A stretch of DNA of 64,000 bases from Romboutsia lituseburensis DSM 797 (GTDB lineage: Bacteria > Bacillota > Clostridia > Peptostreptococcales > Peptostreptococcaceae), in contig NZ_FNGW01000012.1 of assembly GCF_900103615.1 (NCBI RefSeq), positions 1 to 64,000 on the forward strand. Reading direction: 5' to 3'. The notes below the pieces were generated by a model, which saw only the letters and a program-made list of their open reading frames with translations, had not been told where the DNA came from and did no database searches. A program made the position numbers and the translations under genes. Positions 26,549 to 34,423 of the stretch are shown in pieces (positions within the stretch are counted from its first letter, which is position 1; each line of letters starts with the position of its first letter).

Positions 26549-28360
26549 ATGAAAAGCTATCTTAGCCTAATTCCGATTTCTGCAAAAGTGCATAGACGTC
26601 AGAATCGTATGACGCTTCTATGTATTATCTTTGCTGTATTTTTGGTAACAGCTGTGTTTAGTATGGCAGACATGGGCGTTAGAATGGAGAAAATAAGATT
26701 ACTGAATAAGCATGGTAGTATGGCACTTCAAGGATTAAGCAGCAATGAAACGGCACATACACTATACTCTACTGCTATAGTATTATTTGTTTTGATACTT
26801 ATTTCAGGAGTACTGATGATTTCAAGTAGTATAAATAGTATTGTTGCTCAAAGAACAAAGTTTTTCGGAATGATGCGCTGTATTGGAATGAGTAAACAAC
26901 AAATTATTCGTTTTGTAAGACTGGAATCTCTTAACTGGTGTAAAACTGCAGTTCCCATAGGTGTTATACTTGGAATTATAATCACATGGGGATTATGTGC
27001 TTTATTACGCTTTGTTGTAGTCGAGGAGTTTTCTGATATGCCCGTTTTTGGAATCAGCCCAATTGGTATTATTAGTGGAATTGTTGTTGGTATTGTTACA
27101 GTTCTTATTGCTGCCAGCGTTCCGGCTAAACGAGCTGCTAAAGTCTCTTCTATAACAGCAGTATCAGGTAATTCACAAAATACAAAAAATATGACTTATG
27201 GTGTGAATACACGTTTCTTAAAAATTGAAACTGCCCTTGGTATTCATCATGCAGTATCAGCAAAGAAAAATTTAATACTTATGACAAGCTCGTTTGCGCT
27301 TAGTATTATACTTTTTTTAAGCTTTTCTGTCATGATAGAATTTGTTAATTGTCTTATGCCTCAGTCATCGAATGCTTCTGAAATCAATATTTTAAGTAAT
27401 AAAAATTCAAATTCCATAAATAGTGAACTACTTTATAAGATTAGTAACATGGAAGGTGTAGAACGTGTTTTTGGTCGTAGGAACCTTCTTGATATTCCAG
27501 CAGAATTAAACAAATCTAATGTGCCATCAAATACGATTGATATTATATCCTATGATGAATTTGACTTAGATTGCCTTACTAAGGATAAACAGCTTAAAAA
27601 AGGTAGCGATATTTCAAAGGTATATGGTGACAGCAAATATGTACTTGCAACGTGGGATAAAGAAAGTACATTAGAGATTGGTGATAAAATACGAGTAGGC
27701 AGCAAGGAACTTGAAATTGCAGGTTTATTAAAATTTGACCCATTCAGCAGTGATGGCAATACAAATGGAAAAATAACCATCATTACTTCTGGAGAAACCT
27801 TTAGGAACCTGACTGGTATAAATGATTATTCACTTGTTATGATACAAACTAAAAAAAATGTGACGGATGAAAATGTCAAAGCAATTCATGATGTAGTTGG
27901 AGGAGAGTACAAATTTAATGATCAACGTGATCAGCAGACTACTAGCACATATATGGCATTTTTATTCTTTGTATACGGATTTTTAGCAATTATTGCTTTA
28001 GTTACGGTATTAAATATTATGAATAGTATTTCTATGAGTGTATCTGCAAGAATAAAGCAGTATGGATCAATGCGTGCGATAGGTATGGACGAACATCAAA
28101 TAACAAAAATGATAGCTGCTGAAGCATTTACCTATGCTTTATCTGGATGTGCTGTCGGTTGTATAGTCGGTCTATTGATTAGTAAACTGCTATATGACAA
28201 TCTTATTACATCTCATTTTAACTACGCTACTTGGAGTGTGCCTGTTATACCGTTATTAATTATAATTCTATTTGTTTTTATTGCATCTGTTGCGGCGGTT
28301 TATGCTCCATCAAAACGAATTCGAAACATATCTGTAACAGAAATGATAAATGAATTGTAA
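26549..28360 (+). CDS. FtsX-domain ABC permease of the MacB/BceB-like group
   Basis: A 603-residue permease. One N-terminal membrane helix, a first FtsX domain (about 75-200, ending VPAKRAAKVSSI), a further membrane helix near 250, an extracellular domain of about 200 residues (275-465) and a second FtsX domain to the end (VYAPSKRIRNISVTEMI). Two FtsX units in one chain make the dimer-like pore. ATG 26549 follows GGGAGG at 8 bases; the GTG at 26540 lies on that site. Substrate unknown; the large outer loop and the linked kinase suggest peptide antibiotics. Confidence 0.88.
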   Translation: MKSYLSLIPISAKVHRRQNRMTLLCIIFAVFLVTAVFSMADMGVRMEKIRLLNKHGSMALQGLSSNETAHTLYSTAIVLFVLILISGVLMISSSINSIVAQRTKFFGMMRCIGMSKQQIIRFVRLESLNWCKTAVPIGVILGIIITWGLCALLRFVVVEEFSDMPVFGISPIGIISGIVVGIVTVLIAASVPAKRAAKVSSITAVSGNSQNTKNMTYGVNTRFLKIETALGIHHAVSAKKNLILMTSSFALSIILFLSFSVMIEFVNCLMPQSSNASEINILSNKNSNSINSELLYKISNMEGVERVFGRRNLLDIPAELNKSNVPSNTIDIISYDEFDLDCLTKDKQLKKGSDISKVYGDSKYVLATWDKESTLEIGDKIRVGSKELEIAGLLKFDPFSSDGNTNGKITIITSGETFRNLTGINDYSLVMIQTKKNVTDENVKAIHDVVGGEYKFNDQRDQQTTSTYMAFLFFVYGFLAIIALVTVLNIMNSISMSVSARIKQYGSMRAIGMDEHQITKMIAAEAFTYALSGCAVGCIVGLLISKLLYDNLITSHFNYATWSVPVIPLLIIILFVFIASVAAVYAPSKRIRNISVTEMINEL

Positions 28361-28450
28361 TTATATTAAGCTTAATAGGATGCGTACTCGAGTTTAAATT
28401 CATATATGAATATTATTCAAAATTTACTATTTAAATATATTAAAAAGGAT

Positions 28451-28498
28451 GTAGGTAAATTTGTTTTTGCACAAATCTATCTACATACTCGCTTTTTA
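28451..28498 (+). terminator. Terminator of the two-component/ABC cassette
   Basis: GTAGGTAAATTTGT (28451-28464) pairs with ACAAATCTATCTAC (28471-28484) at 12 of 14 positions, then GCTTTTT. Confidence 0.7.
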
Positions 28499-28548
28499 TA
28501 TTGATTGTTTCTATGTCTACTTCTATCTAAAGCATATACATATATAAA

Positions 28549-28656
28549 TTACTTATTACGCATATTTTTATTATATAAAAATATACCAGTTCCAATTACT
28601 GCAACTCCTAATACTGCAATTACCCAATATGGAATTGTTAAATAATATGAATTCAT
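28549..28656 (-). CDS. 35-residue single-pass membrane protein
   Basis: A short frame that reads MNSYYLTIPYWVIAVLGVAV and then a glycine, an isoleucine and a basic end (YNKNMRNK). One membrane helix of about 20 residues with positively charged C-terminus. AAGGGGGAT lies 6 bases before the ATG, a strong sign that it is translated. It follows the two envelope-type genes at 28752-29436 on the same strand and may be part of that operon. Function unknown. Confidence 0.6.
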   Translation of the reverse strand: MNSYYLTIPYWVIAVLGVAVIGTGIFLYNKNMRNK

Positions 28657-28751
28657 TTTTATCCCCCTTGCTTTATTTAAATAGATAATAATCCTTAAAT
28701 ACCTCAATCTCAATTTAAACTAAACTAGAAAATCATTTGAAAATTCTAATC

Positions 28752-29024
28752 TTAAATCTTGATCTTTACAATATCTCCATTTTCTTGCTCTATATCTACT
28801 AGATGTAGCCCCTTATGTTCTTTATTTAGGTACTTCAGACCTTGAATAATTACATCTACATCATTAGATCCAAATATATAATCTGCGTTACTATTTTTAA
28901 GATGTTTGCTAAAATCTATTTTTATAAATGGCTTAGATACTCGAAGTAAAGTCGTTAGGACACCAATAGGTACTATTAGATTTATATTAACTTTATCCTC
29001 TTTGCTTTTTACTGTTATCTTCAT
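28752..29024 (-). CDS. Small beta-rich protein of the DUF2089 operon
   Basis: A 90-residue protein: an initial strand (MKITVKSKEDKVNINLIVPI), a helix (LTTLLRVSKPFIKIDFS) and a C-terminal strand pair (HLVDIEQENGDIVKIKI). The same 'K-I-N-I-P-L' plus 'V-E-x-E-x-G-x-V-x-I' wording occurs in the neighbouring gene at 29035, so both carry the short domain found C-terminally in YvlB/LiaX-like SHOCT proteins. ATG 29024 is preferred over TTG 29030, which is too near AGGTG. Third gene of an operon. Confidence 0.6.
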   Translation of the reverse strand: MKITVKSKEDKVNINLIVPIGVLTTLLRVSKPFIKIDFSKHLKNSNADYIFGSNDVDVIIQGLKYLNKEHKGLHLVDIEQENGDIVKIKI

Positions 29025-29034
29025 ATCCAAACAC

Positions 29035-29436
29035 CTATTGTATATCTACTATAACTTTGTCTTTTCCATCTTCTACCTCTACAATTCTTCCAACAAATCC
29101 ATTATCTATTGCATCCATTAATTTTGCTATATCTATGTTATGTTTTTCTAGTTGGTCACTATACATACTTCCTATTCCACCCATTATTTTTATGAATTCT
29201 AATGGTATGTTAATTTTAACAGTACTTCCATCTTGACTCTTGACTCTTACATATAGCATCTTTCCTCTTTTGCCATCATTTTTTATATCAAAGAAATCAT
29301 CATCTTCAAATTTTTCATCATTAGTAACAACTTCACACTTTTTGTTAGTATCTAATACATCTAATAACCCAATGGCTTCCTCAGCAGTTATTTTTCCTTC
29401 TTCAACCATCTTTAAAATTCTCTTTTTATCTTCCAT
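29035..29436 (-). CDS. SHOCT-like (YvlB/LiaX N-terminal type) protein
   Basis: A 133-residue protein. N-terminal helix pair RILKMVEEGKITAEEAIGLL is the SHOCT-like region seen at the start of YvlB and LiaX; an acidic linker follows (FEDDDFFDIK) and then the strand-helix-strand domain LYVRVKSQDGSTVKINIPLE to VEVEDGKDKVIVDIQ. LiaX-type proteins report on daptomycin and antimicrobial-peptide stress in Firmicutes. AAGGGGTG ribosome site. Downstream partner of a DUF2089 regulator whose own C-terminus has a related EEAVNLLKKL motif. Confidence 0.72.
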   Translation of the reverse strand: MEDKKRILKMVEEGKITAEEAIGLLDVLDTNKKCEVVTNDEKFEDDDFFDIKNDGKRGKMLYVRVKSQDGSTVKINIPLEFIKIMGGIGSMYSDQLEKHNIDIAKLMDAIDNGFVGRIVEVEDGKDKVIVDIQ

Positions 29437-29458
29437 CTTACAACACCCCTTTATATAT

Positions 29459-29821
29459 TTATAATTTCTTTAAAAGATTAACAGCCTCTTCAGAGCTTAT
29501 TTCCTTATTTTCTAACATATCCATTATTTTTTCTTTTTCTTTCGTTGTATCCTTTTTTATCACTAAACCTAATGCATTGTTAATCTCATCAAGCTTACCT
29601 CTTACAGTTGGGTAAGATATGCCGAGTTGTTTTTCAACGTCTTTTATGTTTCCTCTACAAGCTAAAAATACTTCTACAAAATTTAGCTGTTCTTTTGATA
29701 ATCTATCAAATTTTGAAATTGAAAATTCATTCTCTATAATTGTGTTGCAATGATTGCATTTTAATTTCATAATCTTCATCTCTTCCGTACAAACCGGACA
29801 CTTAGTTATAACTTTATGCAC
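29459..29821 (-). CDS. DUF2089 zinc-ribbon/HTH regulator
   Basis: A 120-residue protein. Zinc ribbon: CPVCTEEM and CNHCNTI (four cysteines, about residues 9-28). HTH: NFVEVFLACRGNIKDVEKQL then GISYPTVRGKLDEINNAL. The last 30 residues form a SHOCT-like hairpin (KEKIMDMLENKEISSEEAVN). DUF2089 proteins usually lead operons of SHOCT/LiaX-like and membrane proteins, as here. GTG start. A perfect 16-bp inverted repeat lies 56 bases upstream, likely its operator. Confidence 0.82.
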   Translation of the reverse strand: MHKVITKCPVCTEEMKIMKLKCNHCNTIIENEFSISKFDRLSKEQLNFVEVFLACRGNIKDVEKQLGISYPTVRGKLDEINNALGLVIKKDTTKEKEKIMDMLENKEISSEEAVNLLKKL

Positions 29822-29876
29822 TTTATCACTTCCTTTAATATCAGTATATTAAATATTTTTAAAAATGTCATTAAAA

Positions 29877-29914
29877 AATCAATATTTTTAATGATTATAT
29901 TAAAAATATTGATT
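29877..29914 (-). promoter_or_regulatory. Operator-like inverted repeat of the first DUF2089 operon
   Basis: AATCAATATTTTTAAT (29877-29892) and its perfect reverse complement (29899-29914) are separated by 6 bases, between the DUF2089 gene and the upstream membrane gene. Confidence 0.65.
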
Positions 29915-29951
29915 TATATAATTGAATATATTGAAATTATTGATTTTAAAA

Positions 29952-30374
29952 TTAATATTTCTTAAGCATATTAAGATAACATGTAATTTTTATAGATTTA
30001 GAAATTATCCAAATACATAATAATGTGAATAGGATCCAATTTTGACCACTAAAATAAAAATTAAAAAATTGCATAGTTATTATTATAAATACACTTATTG
30101 AGATTATAAAAGTTGTTATATCAAGAGATTTCGCTTTACTTGTATATAAAAAATAATCCATTTGATTGTCTAGATTAGTATCAGGTGGTGAAGATTTATT
30201 TTCTATGTAGTTATTAAATAAATCTTCCATTCCTATTCCAAAAAGCATTATTGCACCAAATAAATATGTATAACTATTATTGATTTCACCTATAAATATT
30301 AAATATAAAAAAACACTTAATGAAAACATTGCAACGCTACATAAAACTATGCCTAATATATTATGTTTTTTCAT
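29952..30374 (-). CDS. Four-helix membrane protein, unknown
   Basis: A 140-residue protein with four membrane segments (about 6-25, 33-49, 77-95 and 102-121). The cytoplasmic loop is IENKSSPPDTNLDNQMDYFL. No motif for a known family. AAGGGGTGAAATA ribosome site. It precedes the DUF2089 operon on the same strand but the palindrome between them suggests separate transcripts. Confidence 0.6.
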   Translation of the reverse strand: MKKHNILGIVLCSVAMFSLSVFLYLIFIGEINNSYTYLFGAIMLFGIGMEDLFNNYIENKSSPPDTNLDNQMDYFLYTSKAKSLDITTFIISISVFIIITMQFFNFYFSGQNWILFTLLCIWIISKSIKITCYLNMLKKY

Positions 30375-30545
30375 TATTTCACCCCTTATATATTTTATAA
30401 ACTTAAGTTAATCTTAGCATATAAAATTAAAGTTAAATATAAAACACTAGCTATTTATGTTTATACATGCTATAATAATATTTGTAGAAATACAACAAAT
30501 AATTATCAAGCAAGACTTGATACAGGTTAATAGGAGTTATATCTA

Positions 30546-30746
30546 ATGAATAACGGAATAGTAAAATGGTTTAACAATGAAAAAGGATTTGGTTTCATAT
30601 CAGTAGAAGATGGAGAAGATGTATTCGTACATTTTTCAGCTATACAAACTGAAGGATTTAAGTCATTAGAAGAAGGTCAAAAAGTAAGCTTTAATATAGT
30701 TAAAGGTGCTAGAGGTCCTCAAGCAGAAAACGTAACTGTATTATAA
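30546..30746 (+). CDS. csp: Cold-shock domain protein (CspA family), copy 1
   Basis: A 66-residue cold-shock protein: KGFGFIS (RNP1) and VFVHFSAI (RNP2), full family length. It binds single-stranded RNA/DNA as a chaperone or antiterminator. A leader of about 60 bases with AGGAG precedes it and a strong terminator follows. It differs at 5 residues from the second copy at 32627-32827, which lies in inverted orientation 1.9 kb away; the likeness includes the 3' untranslated region. Confidence 0.95.
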   Translation: MNNGIVKWFNNEKGFGFISVEDGEDVFVHFSAIQTEGFKSLEEGQKVSFNIVKGARGPQAENVTVL

Positions 30747-30764
30747 TATATATATAAGTTCGTG

Positions 30765-30793
30765 AAAAAGACACATTTTGTGTCTTTTTTTTA
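30765..30793 (+). terminator. Terminator of csp copy 1
   Basis: AAAAAGACACA (30765-30775) with TGTGTCTTTTT (30779-30789) and further T. The same hairpin, inverted, follows copy 2. Confidence 0.92.
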
Positions 30794-30903
30794 TTGTAAT
30801 TAATTAAGTATATTATTTAAAATATAAATATATATATTTACTTTTCAAACAATAATAATATAAGTTATAATAAAGTATATTATTATTTTATAGGAAGTGT
30901 TAT

Positions 30904-31725
30904 ATGAGTATACAAGAATATAATGAAGAAAAACCAGCATTAATAAATTCAATAGTATGTGCAATAGATATACTAGGATTTTCACAAATGATACAAGAAT
31001 CATGTGAACAAGGTTATGGTAATAATTTATTAGCAGAAATAAACTACCTAATAAATAAAAATAAAAGTTGTATAATACCAAATAAATATAGTAAAGGTAG
31101 GATAAAAATATTTACTGATAATATGGTAGTGGCATATCCAATATCAGGGGATGCAGAACAAGAGTTAGATGAAATACTTGATAATGTATCAGAATATCAA
31201 TTTAACTTAGCTTTAGAAGGATTATTTGTAAGGGGCGGAATTAGTACAGGTGATTTCTACATAAATGAAGATATAGTATTTGGACCAGCATTACTTGAGG
31301 CACACAATGTAGAAAGTAAATTAGCATGTTACCCAAGGATTGTAATAGATGATAAAACAACTAATCTATTAAAAAAGCATATTAAATACTATGATGTAGC
31401 ACCTCAGACTGCAAAAGTTCTAATAGATACTGATGGTAGATGGTTCTTAAACTACTTAAATACTATATTTAAATACTATACACAATGTAGTAATGAGTAT
31501 GAATTTGAAAGAGTTCAATATGCGCTACTATTGAGACATAAAAATAAGCTAGAAGAAATGTTATGCACTCATAGTACTAATATGAGAGTATGGGACAAGT
31601 ATGTATGGACTGCAAATTATCATAATTATTTTTGCGATATACATTTTAATGGTGAAAAAGATTTAAAAATAGACAAAAAATTATTATTATCTTGGCCTAG
31701 AAATATAAAATCAAGAGATTTATAG
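30904..31725 (+). CDS. Class III nucleotidyl cyclase-like protein
   Basis: A 273-residue soluble protein with the order of motifs of the class III cyclase fold: AIDILGFSQMI with D22, IKIFTDNMVVAYPI with D72 (the two candidate metal-binding aspartates), and LFVRGGISTGDFYI followed by FGPALLEAHNVES. These resemble the single-domain cyclases of Pycsar defence (PycC) and many unassigned relatives; the last 100 residues are family-specific. No effector gene (TIR or membrane) lies beside it on the same strand. Weak ribosome site (AGGAAGTG). It sits between inverted cold-shock genes. The fold is inferred by motif wording only; activity could be absent. Confidence 0.62.
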   Translation: MSIQEYNEEKPALINSIVCAIDILGFSQMIQESCEQGYGNNLLAEINYLINKNKSCIIPNKYSKGRIKIFTDNMVVAYPISGDAEQELDEILDNVSEYQFNLALEGLFVRGGISTGDFYINEDIVFGPALLEAHNVESKLACYPRIVIDDKTTNLLKKHIKYYDVAPQTAKVLIDTDGRWFLNYLNTIFKYYTQCSNEYEFERVQYALLLRHKNKLEEMLCTHSTNMRVWDKYVWTANYHNYFCDIHFNGEKDLKIDKKLLLSWPRNIKSRDL

Positions 31726-31751
31726 AAATAAAATATATTATAAATACATGT

Positions 31752-31784
31752 AAAAAAGGACTTTAATAATAAAGTCCTTTTTTA
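31752..31784. terminator. Bidirectional terminator
   Basis: AAAAGGACTTTA pairs with TAAAGTCCTTTT across a 4-nt loop (31766-31769), with A6 and T6 at the ends. It lies between the convergent cyclase-like and YvrJ genes. Confidence 0.9.
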
Positions 31785-31789
31785 TGTTT

Positions 31790-31957
31790 TTATGCAAGAG
31801 GCTTATTTATTAACTTTTCTATATTTAAGCTCAATTCATTTATGCTATTTGTTAAAGTATCAAGCTTACCTTCAATCCTAATAAGCAAATAAAATGCTAT
31901 CACTATTGGAAAGCCTAAATTTGCAATATTTTGATATAAATTTTCCAAGCTTTTCAT
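31790..31957 (-). CDS. YvrJ family small membrane protein
   Basis: A 55-residue protein, MKSLENLYQNIANLGFPIVI followed by AFYLLIRIEGKLDTLTNSIN. One membrane helix and a C-terminal amphipathic helix, as in the YvrJ family. GAGGGG precedes its ATG by 5 bases. It is the last gene of the DUF1659-DUF2922-YvrJ trio, a conserved arrangement in Bacilli and Clostridia whose function is unknown; YvrJ resembles short holin-like proteins. Confidence 0.85.
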   Translation of the reverse strand: MKSLENLYQNIANLGFPIVIAFYLLIRIEGKLDTLTNSINELSLNIEKLINKPLA

Positions 31958-31979
31958 CCCCTCTCACATTTATTTTATA

Positions 31980-32204
31980 TTAAGCTAAATCAAATTCTTG
32001 TGTATTAGTTTCAACTACTCTAGCATCAATACAAGCTATTAAATCATCTCCATTGTCAGAGAAGACTTTTTTATCAACTATTGTTTGCATAGCATTTTTG
32101 ATTTCACCTTGGCTTATATCTTCTCTAGGTTCATCAACTGATATTGAAACCTTTTTACCTAATTCTGTTTTGAAACTCATAACTAATCTCTTTTTAGTTT
32201 CCAT
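31980..32204 (-). CDS. DUF2922 domain protein
   Basis: A 74-residue protein: KRLVMSFKTELGKKVSISVD, EIKNAMQTIVDKKVF and a closing strand ARVVETNTQEFDLA, matching the small DUF2922 family in length and layout. GGAGGAAAATATAA ribosome site. Second gene of the trio, 24 bases after the DUF1659 gene. Confidence 0.85.
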   Translation of the reverse strand: METKKRLVMSFKTELGKKVSISVDEPREDISQGEIKNAMQTIVDKKVFSDNGDDLIACIDARVVETNTQEFDLA

Positions 32205-32228
32205 TTATATTTTCCTCCCTATTTAAAA

Positions 32229-32462
32229 TTAAGCTGATAATACTGTATTATCTACTCTTGAAACCTCTAATAATGAGAACTTAGTGCTATCCATTAGATT
32301 AAATATTACCTCTCCAACTTCATAGAGTGCATCATTAGAAGCAGATGGATTAACATTTCCATAAGTTCTTGATTTTACTATTAACTTATCAGTTTCAGGA
32401 TCTTTGCCTGCTGAAAGTCTTAATTTTAATCCACTTGGATTTTTAGTTGCTACTACAGCCAT
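32229..32462 (-). CDS. DUF1659 domain protein
   Basis: A 77-residue protein with the DUF1659 pattern: LKLRLSAGKDPETDKLIVKS, RTYGNVNPSASNDALYEVGE and LLEVSRVDNTVLSA. First gene of the DUF1659-DUF2922-YvrJ operon. AAGGAGGAATTTAAA before its ATG. Function unknown. Confidence 0.87.
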   Translation of the reverse strand: MAVVATKNPSGLKLRLSAGKDPETDKLIVKSRTYGNVNPSASNDALYEVGEVIFNLMDSTKFSLLEVSRVDNTVLSA

Positions 32463-32582
32463 TTTAAATTCCTCCTTGGTTTTGGTTTATTTAAGATGAT
32501 AGTAATCTATTATAGAGTGAAAAATATAATAAAAAATTTTGCAAAATTACTTTACTTGATTAGTAAGAGTTTTATTGCAATA

Positions 32583-32612
32583 AAAAAAAGACACAAAATG
32601 TGTCTTCTTACG
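32583..32612 (-). terminator. Terminator of csp copy 2
   Basis: AAGACACA/TGTGTCTT hairpin with a T8 run on the minus strand; the mirror image of the one after copy 1. Confidence 0.9.
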
Positions 32613-32626
32613 AACTTATATATATA

Positions 32627-32827
32627 TTATAATACAGTTACGTTTTCTGCTTGAGGACCTCTAGCACCTTTAACTATATCAAAGTTTACTTTTTGTCCTT
32701 CTTCTAATGATTTAAAACCATCAGTTTGTATAGCTGAGAAATGTACGAATACGTCATCTCCACCTTCTACTGATATGAAACCAAATCCTTTTTCATTGTT
32801 AAACCATTTTACTATTCCGTTATTCAT
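32627..32827 (-). CDS. csp: Cold-shock domain protein (CspA family), copy 2
   Basis: A 66-residue cold-shock protein with the same RNP1 and RNP2 motifs as copy 1. Differences: D22G, E24D, E36D, S48N and N50D. The coding DNA is more than 90% identical to copy 1 by eye and the identity runs on through the hairpin terminator. The leader also shares a TTTGTAG...ATACA...CAAATAA block. This is an inverted duplication, and the pair could recombine to flip the segment between. Confidence 0.95.
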   Translation of the reverse strand: MNNGIVKWFNNEKGFGFISVEGGDDVFVHFSAIQTDGFKSLEEGQKVNFDIVKGARGPQAENVTVL

Positions 32828-32975
32828 TAAAAATACTCCTGTAACCTATTAATAGGTCTTCTTAAATTTATTTGTGTATTGCTACAAATACTACTATATC
32901 ACAGATTGCAAATAATAGATAGTCTTTTATTTAAATTATTATTAAATATTATATTATTTACAAAATATTTAGATA

Positions 32976-33527
32976 TTAAAATCTAAATATCCATAGGTTG
33001 TTTATTATTAGTAATGATAACAATAAAGTTATTAAGATAGTTCCTATTGCTCCGATTATATTTATGAGTTTTTGTGTGCTAATACTATTTGGAAATATTT
33101 TTTCAATTCCTTTATAGATCATTAATCCAAGTATTCCACCTAAGGTATTATTAATTATATCCGTAATATCAGAAGCCCCAACTCCCAGAATAAATTGTAA
33201 TACTTCACATATTAAACTAATTAAGAAAAATAAGAAAAGTTTTTTTCTAATATCCAAGTCTTTAAATAAAGTTCCTACATAGATACCAAGTGGTATAAAA
33301 ATCAATACATTCATAATGATCTCACTAAAATGAAGTTTCCCATTTATAATTAAAGATTTACTAAATGGAATTAGATTTACACTTCTAATTCCTACCATAT
33401 CAGAAAATGGTACTAATTTAATATTAGAAAATGGCGCTAATTTAAATACTATAATCCAAAATAACATAATTAAATAAATTACAAATAATATGTTAGTTAA
33501 CTTGTTTGCTTTATTATTATATTCCAT
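32976..33527 (-). CDS. VanZ-like membrane protein
   Basis: A 183-residue protein with five membrane helices and the VanZ-family wording: VNLIPFSKSL, EIIMNVLIFIPLGIYVGTLF, LFFLISLICEVLQFILGVG and SDITDIINNTLGGILGLMIY. VanZ of Tn1546 gives low teicoplanin resistance, but most members are unlinked to van genes and unstudied. ATG 33527 with GGAGAAG is preferred over TTG 33539. Third gene of an operon led by a DUF2089 regulator. Confidence 0.85.
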   Translation of the reverse strand: MEYNNKANKLTNILFVIYLIMLFWIIVFKLAPFSNIKLVPFSDMVGIRSVNLIPFSKSLIINGKLHFSEIIMNVLIFIPLGIYVGTLFKDLDIRKKLFLFFLISLICEVLQFILGVGASDITDIINNTLGGILGLMIYKGIEKIFPNSISTQKLINIIGAIGTILITLLLSLLIINNLWIFRF

Positions 33528-33569
33528 ATTCTTCTCCAATGTATTTACTATAATTTATTAAGCATTTTA

Positions 33570-33860
33570 TTATAAATCTAGTATATTCATTCTGTCTATT
33601 TCAGAATTTAACTTTACTCGCTTTTGAGCTATAAAGTAAATACCTAACAATACTAAAGTTGGGATATTAAATAATACAAATGACATTAGATAAGATAAAA
33701 TATTTCCTAAACCAAAGCCTGTAGATGTACATGTTAAAAGCATTGTAAGCACTGAACCTACTCCACTTAGAGCTGGTAAAATGAATCCTAAGTTTTTATT
33801 TTTGTTTATTGAAAGATAAATTTGGGCTGCAATAGCTGCCATTATTAATATAATTATCAT
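33570..33860 (-). CDS. Small membrane protein of the second DUF2089 operon
   Basis: A 96-residue protein with three membrane segments (about 2-15, 24-47 and 54-76) and a charged end KRVKLNSEIDRMNILDL. The first hydrophobic stretch is MIIILIMAAIAAQIYLSI. It starts 4 bases after the DUF2089 gene ends with GAGGAGG, so the two are co-translated. No named family. Confidence 0.62.
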   Translation of the reverse strand: MIIILIMAAIAAQIYLSINKNKNLGFILPALSGVGSVLTMLLTCTSTGFGLGNILSYLMSFVLFNIPTLVLLGIYFIAQKRVKLNSEIDRMNILDL

Positions 33861-33864
33861 TTAA

Positions 33865-34158
33865 TTAAACCTCCTCTTTTACTTTTTTATATTCTGTTAT
33901 TAAAAATTTAGCTGTTTCAAAATCAACTTTATCATCTAGAGCTAGTTTTTTAATTAATGAAACATATGAATCTGAACTTTGATCTTTTTGTAAATTTATT
34001 TTTTGTATTAACTTATCCAATCTTAATCTTACAGTAGGATAAGTAACACCGTATAAGTTAGCTACTTCCTTTAAAGATCCTGAAGCAAGTACAAATTTTT
34101 TTATAAAATTTAAATCCTCATCATCTAGATGTTCCATCCAATCTGGTAAATTCCTCAT
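33865..34158 (-). CDS. DUF2089-type HTH regulator (no zinc ribbon)
   Basis: A 97-residue protein: MEHLDDEDLNFIKKFVLASG, SLKEVANLYGVTYPTVRLRL (HTH) and a SHOCT-like C-terminal hairpin (LALDDKVDFETAKFLITEYK). It matches the HTH part of the regulator at 29459 but lacks the four-cysteine ribbon. It heads an operon with a small membrane protein and VanZ. ATG after GGAGGAATTT. The upstream region holds a perfect inverted repeat. Confidence 0.78.
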   Translation of the reverse strand: MRNLPDWMEHLDDEDLNFIKKFVLASGSLKEVANLYGVTYPTVRLRLDKLIQKINLQKDQSSDSYVSLIKKLALDDKVDFETAKFLITEYKKVKEEV

Positions 34159-34306
34159 TAAATTCCTCCTATCATTAACATTATCTATGTAAGTAAATAT
34201 TTCTAATGAATTTATATAACTATCGTTAATTATTTATATACTTTATGGCAATTAACAAAAATAGTATTTGAAAAATAATAAATTCTTTAATATAATTAAT
34301 ATACAC

Positions 34307-34354
34307 TTTAATAATATTAAAGTCAATAATGATAGAATCTTTAATATTATTAAA
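34307..34354 (-). promoter_or_regulatory. Operator-like inverted repeat of the second DUF2089 operon
   Basis: TTTAATAATATTAAAG (34307-34322) and its perfect reverse complement (34339-34354) are 16 bases apart; each arm is also nearly palindromic. It lies in the divergent region shared with the metalloprotease gene and could control both. Confidence 0.62.
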
Positions 34355-34423
34355 ATAATGAGTGTTTATTTTGATAATATTAATATTTGATTTATCAAAT
34401 TAGAAATGGAGTAGTGAAGTATC

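Noticed and set aside
30904..31957. A complete Pycsar defence system made of the cyclase-like gene and YvrJ.
   Set aside because: YvrJ is on the opposite strand, belongs to a conserved trio of its own and has no cyclic-nucleotide-binding domain. Only the cyclase-like gene can be supported.
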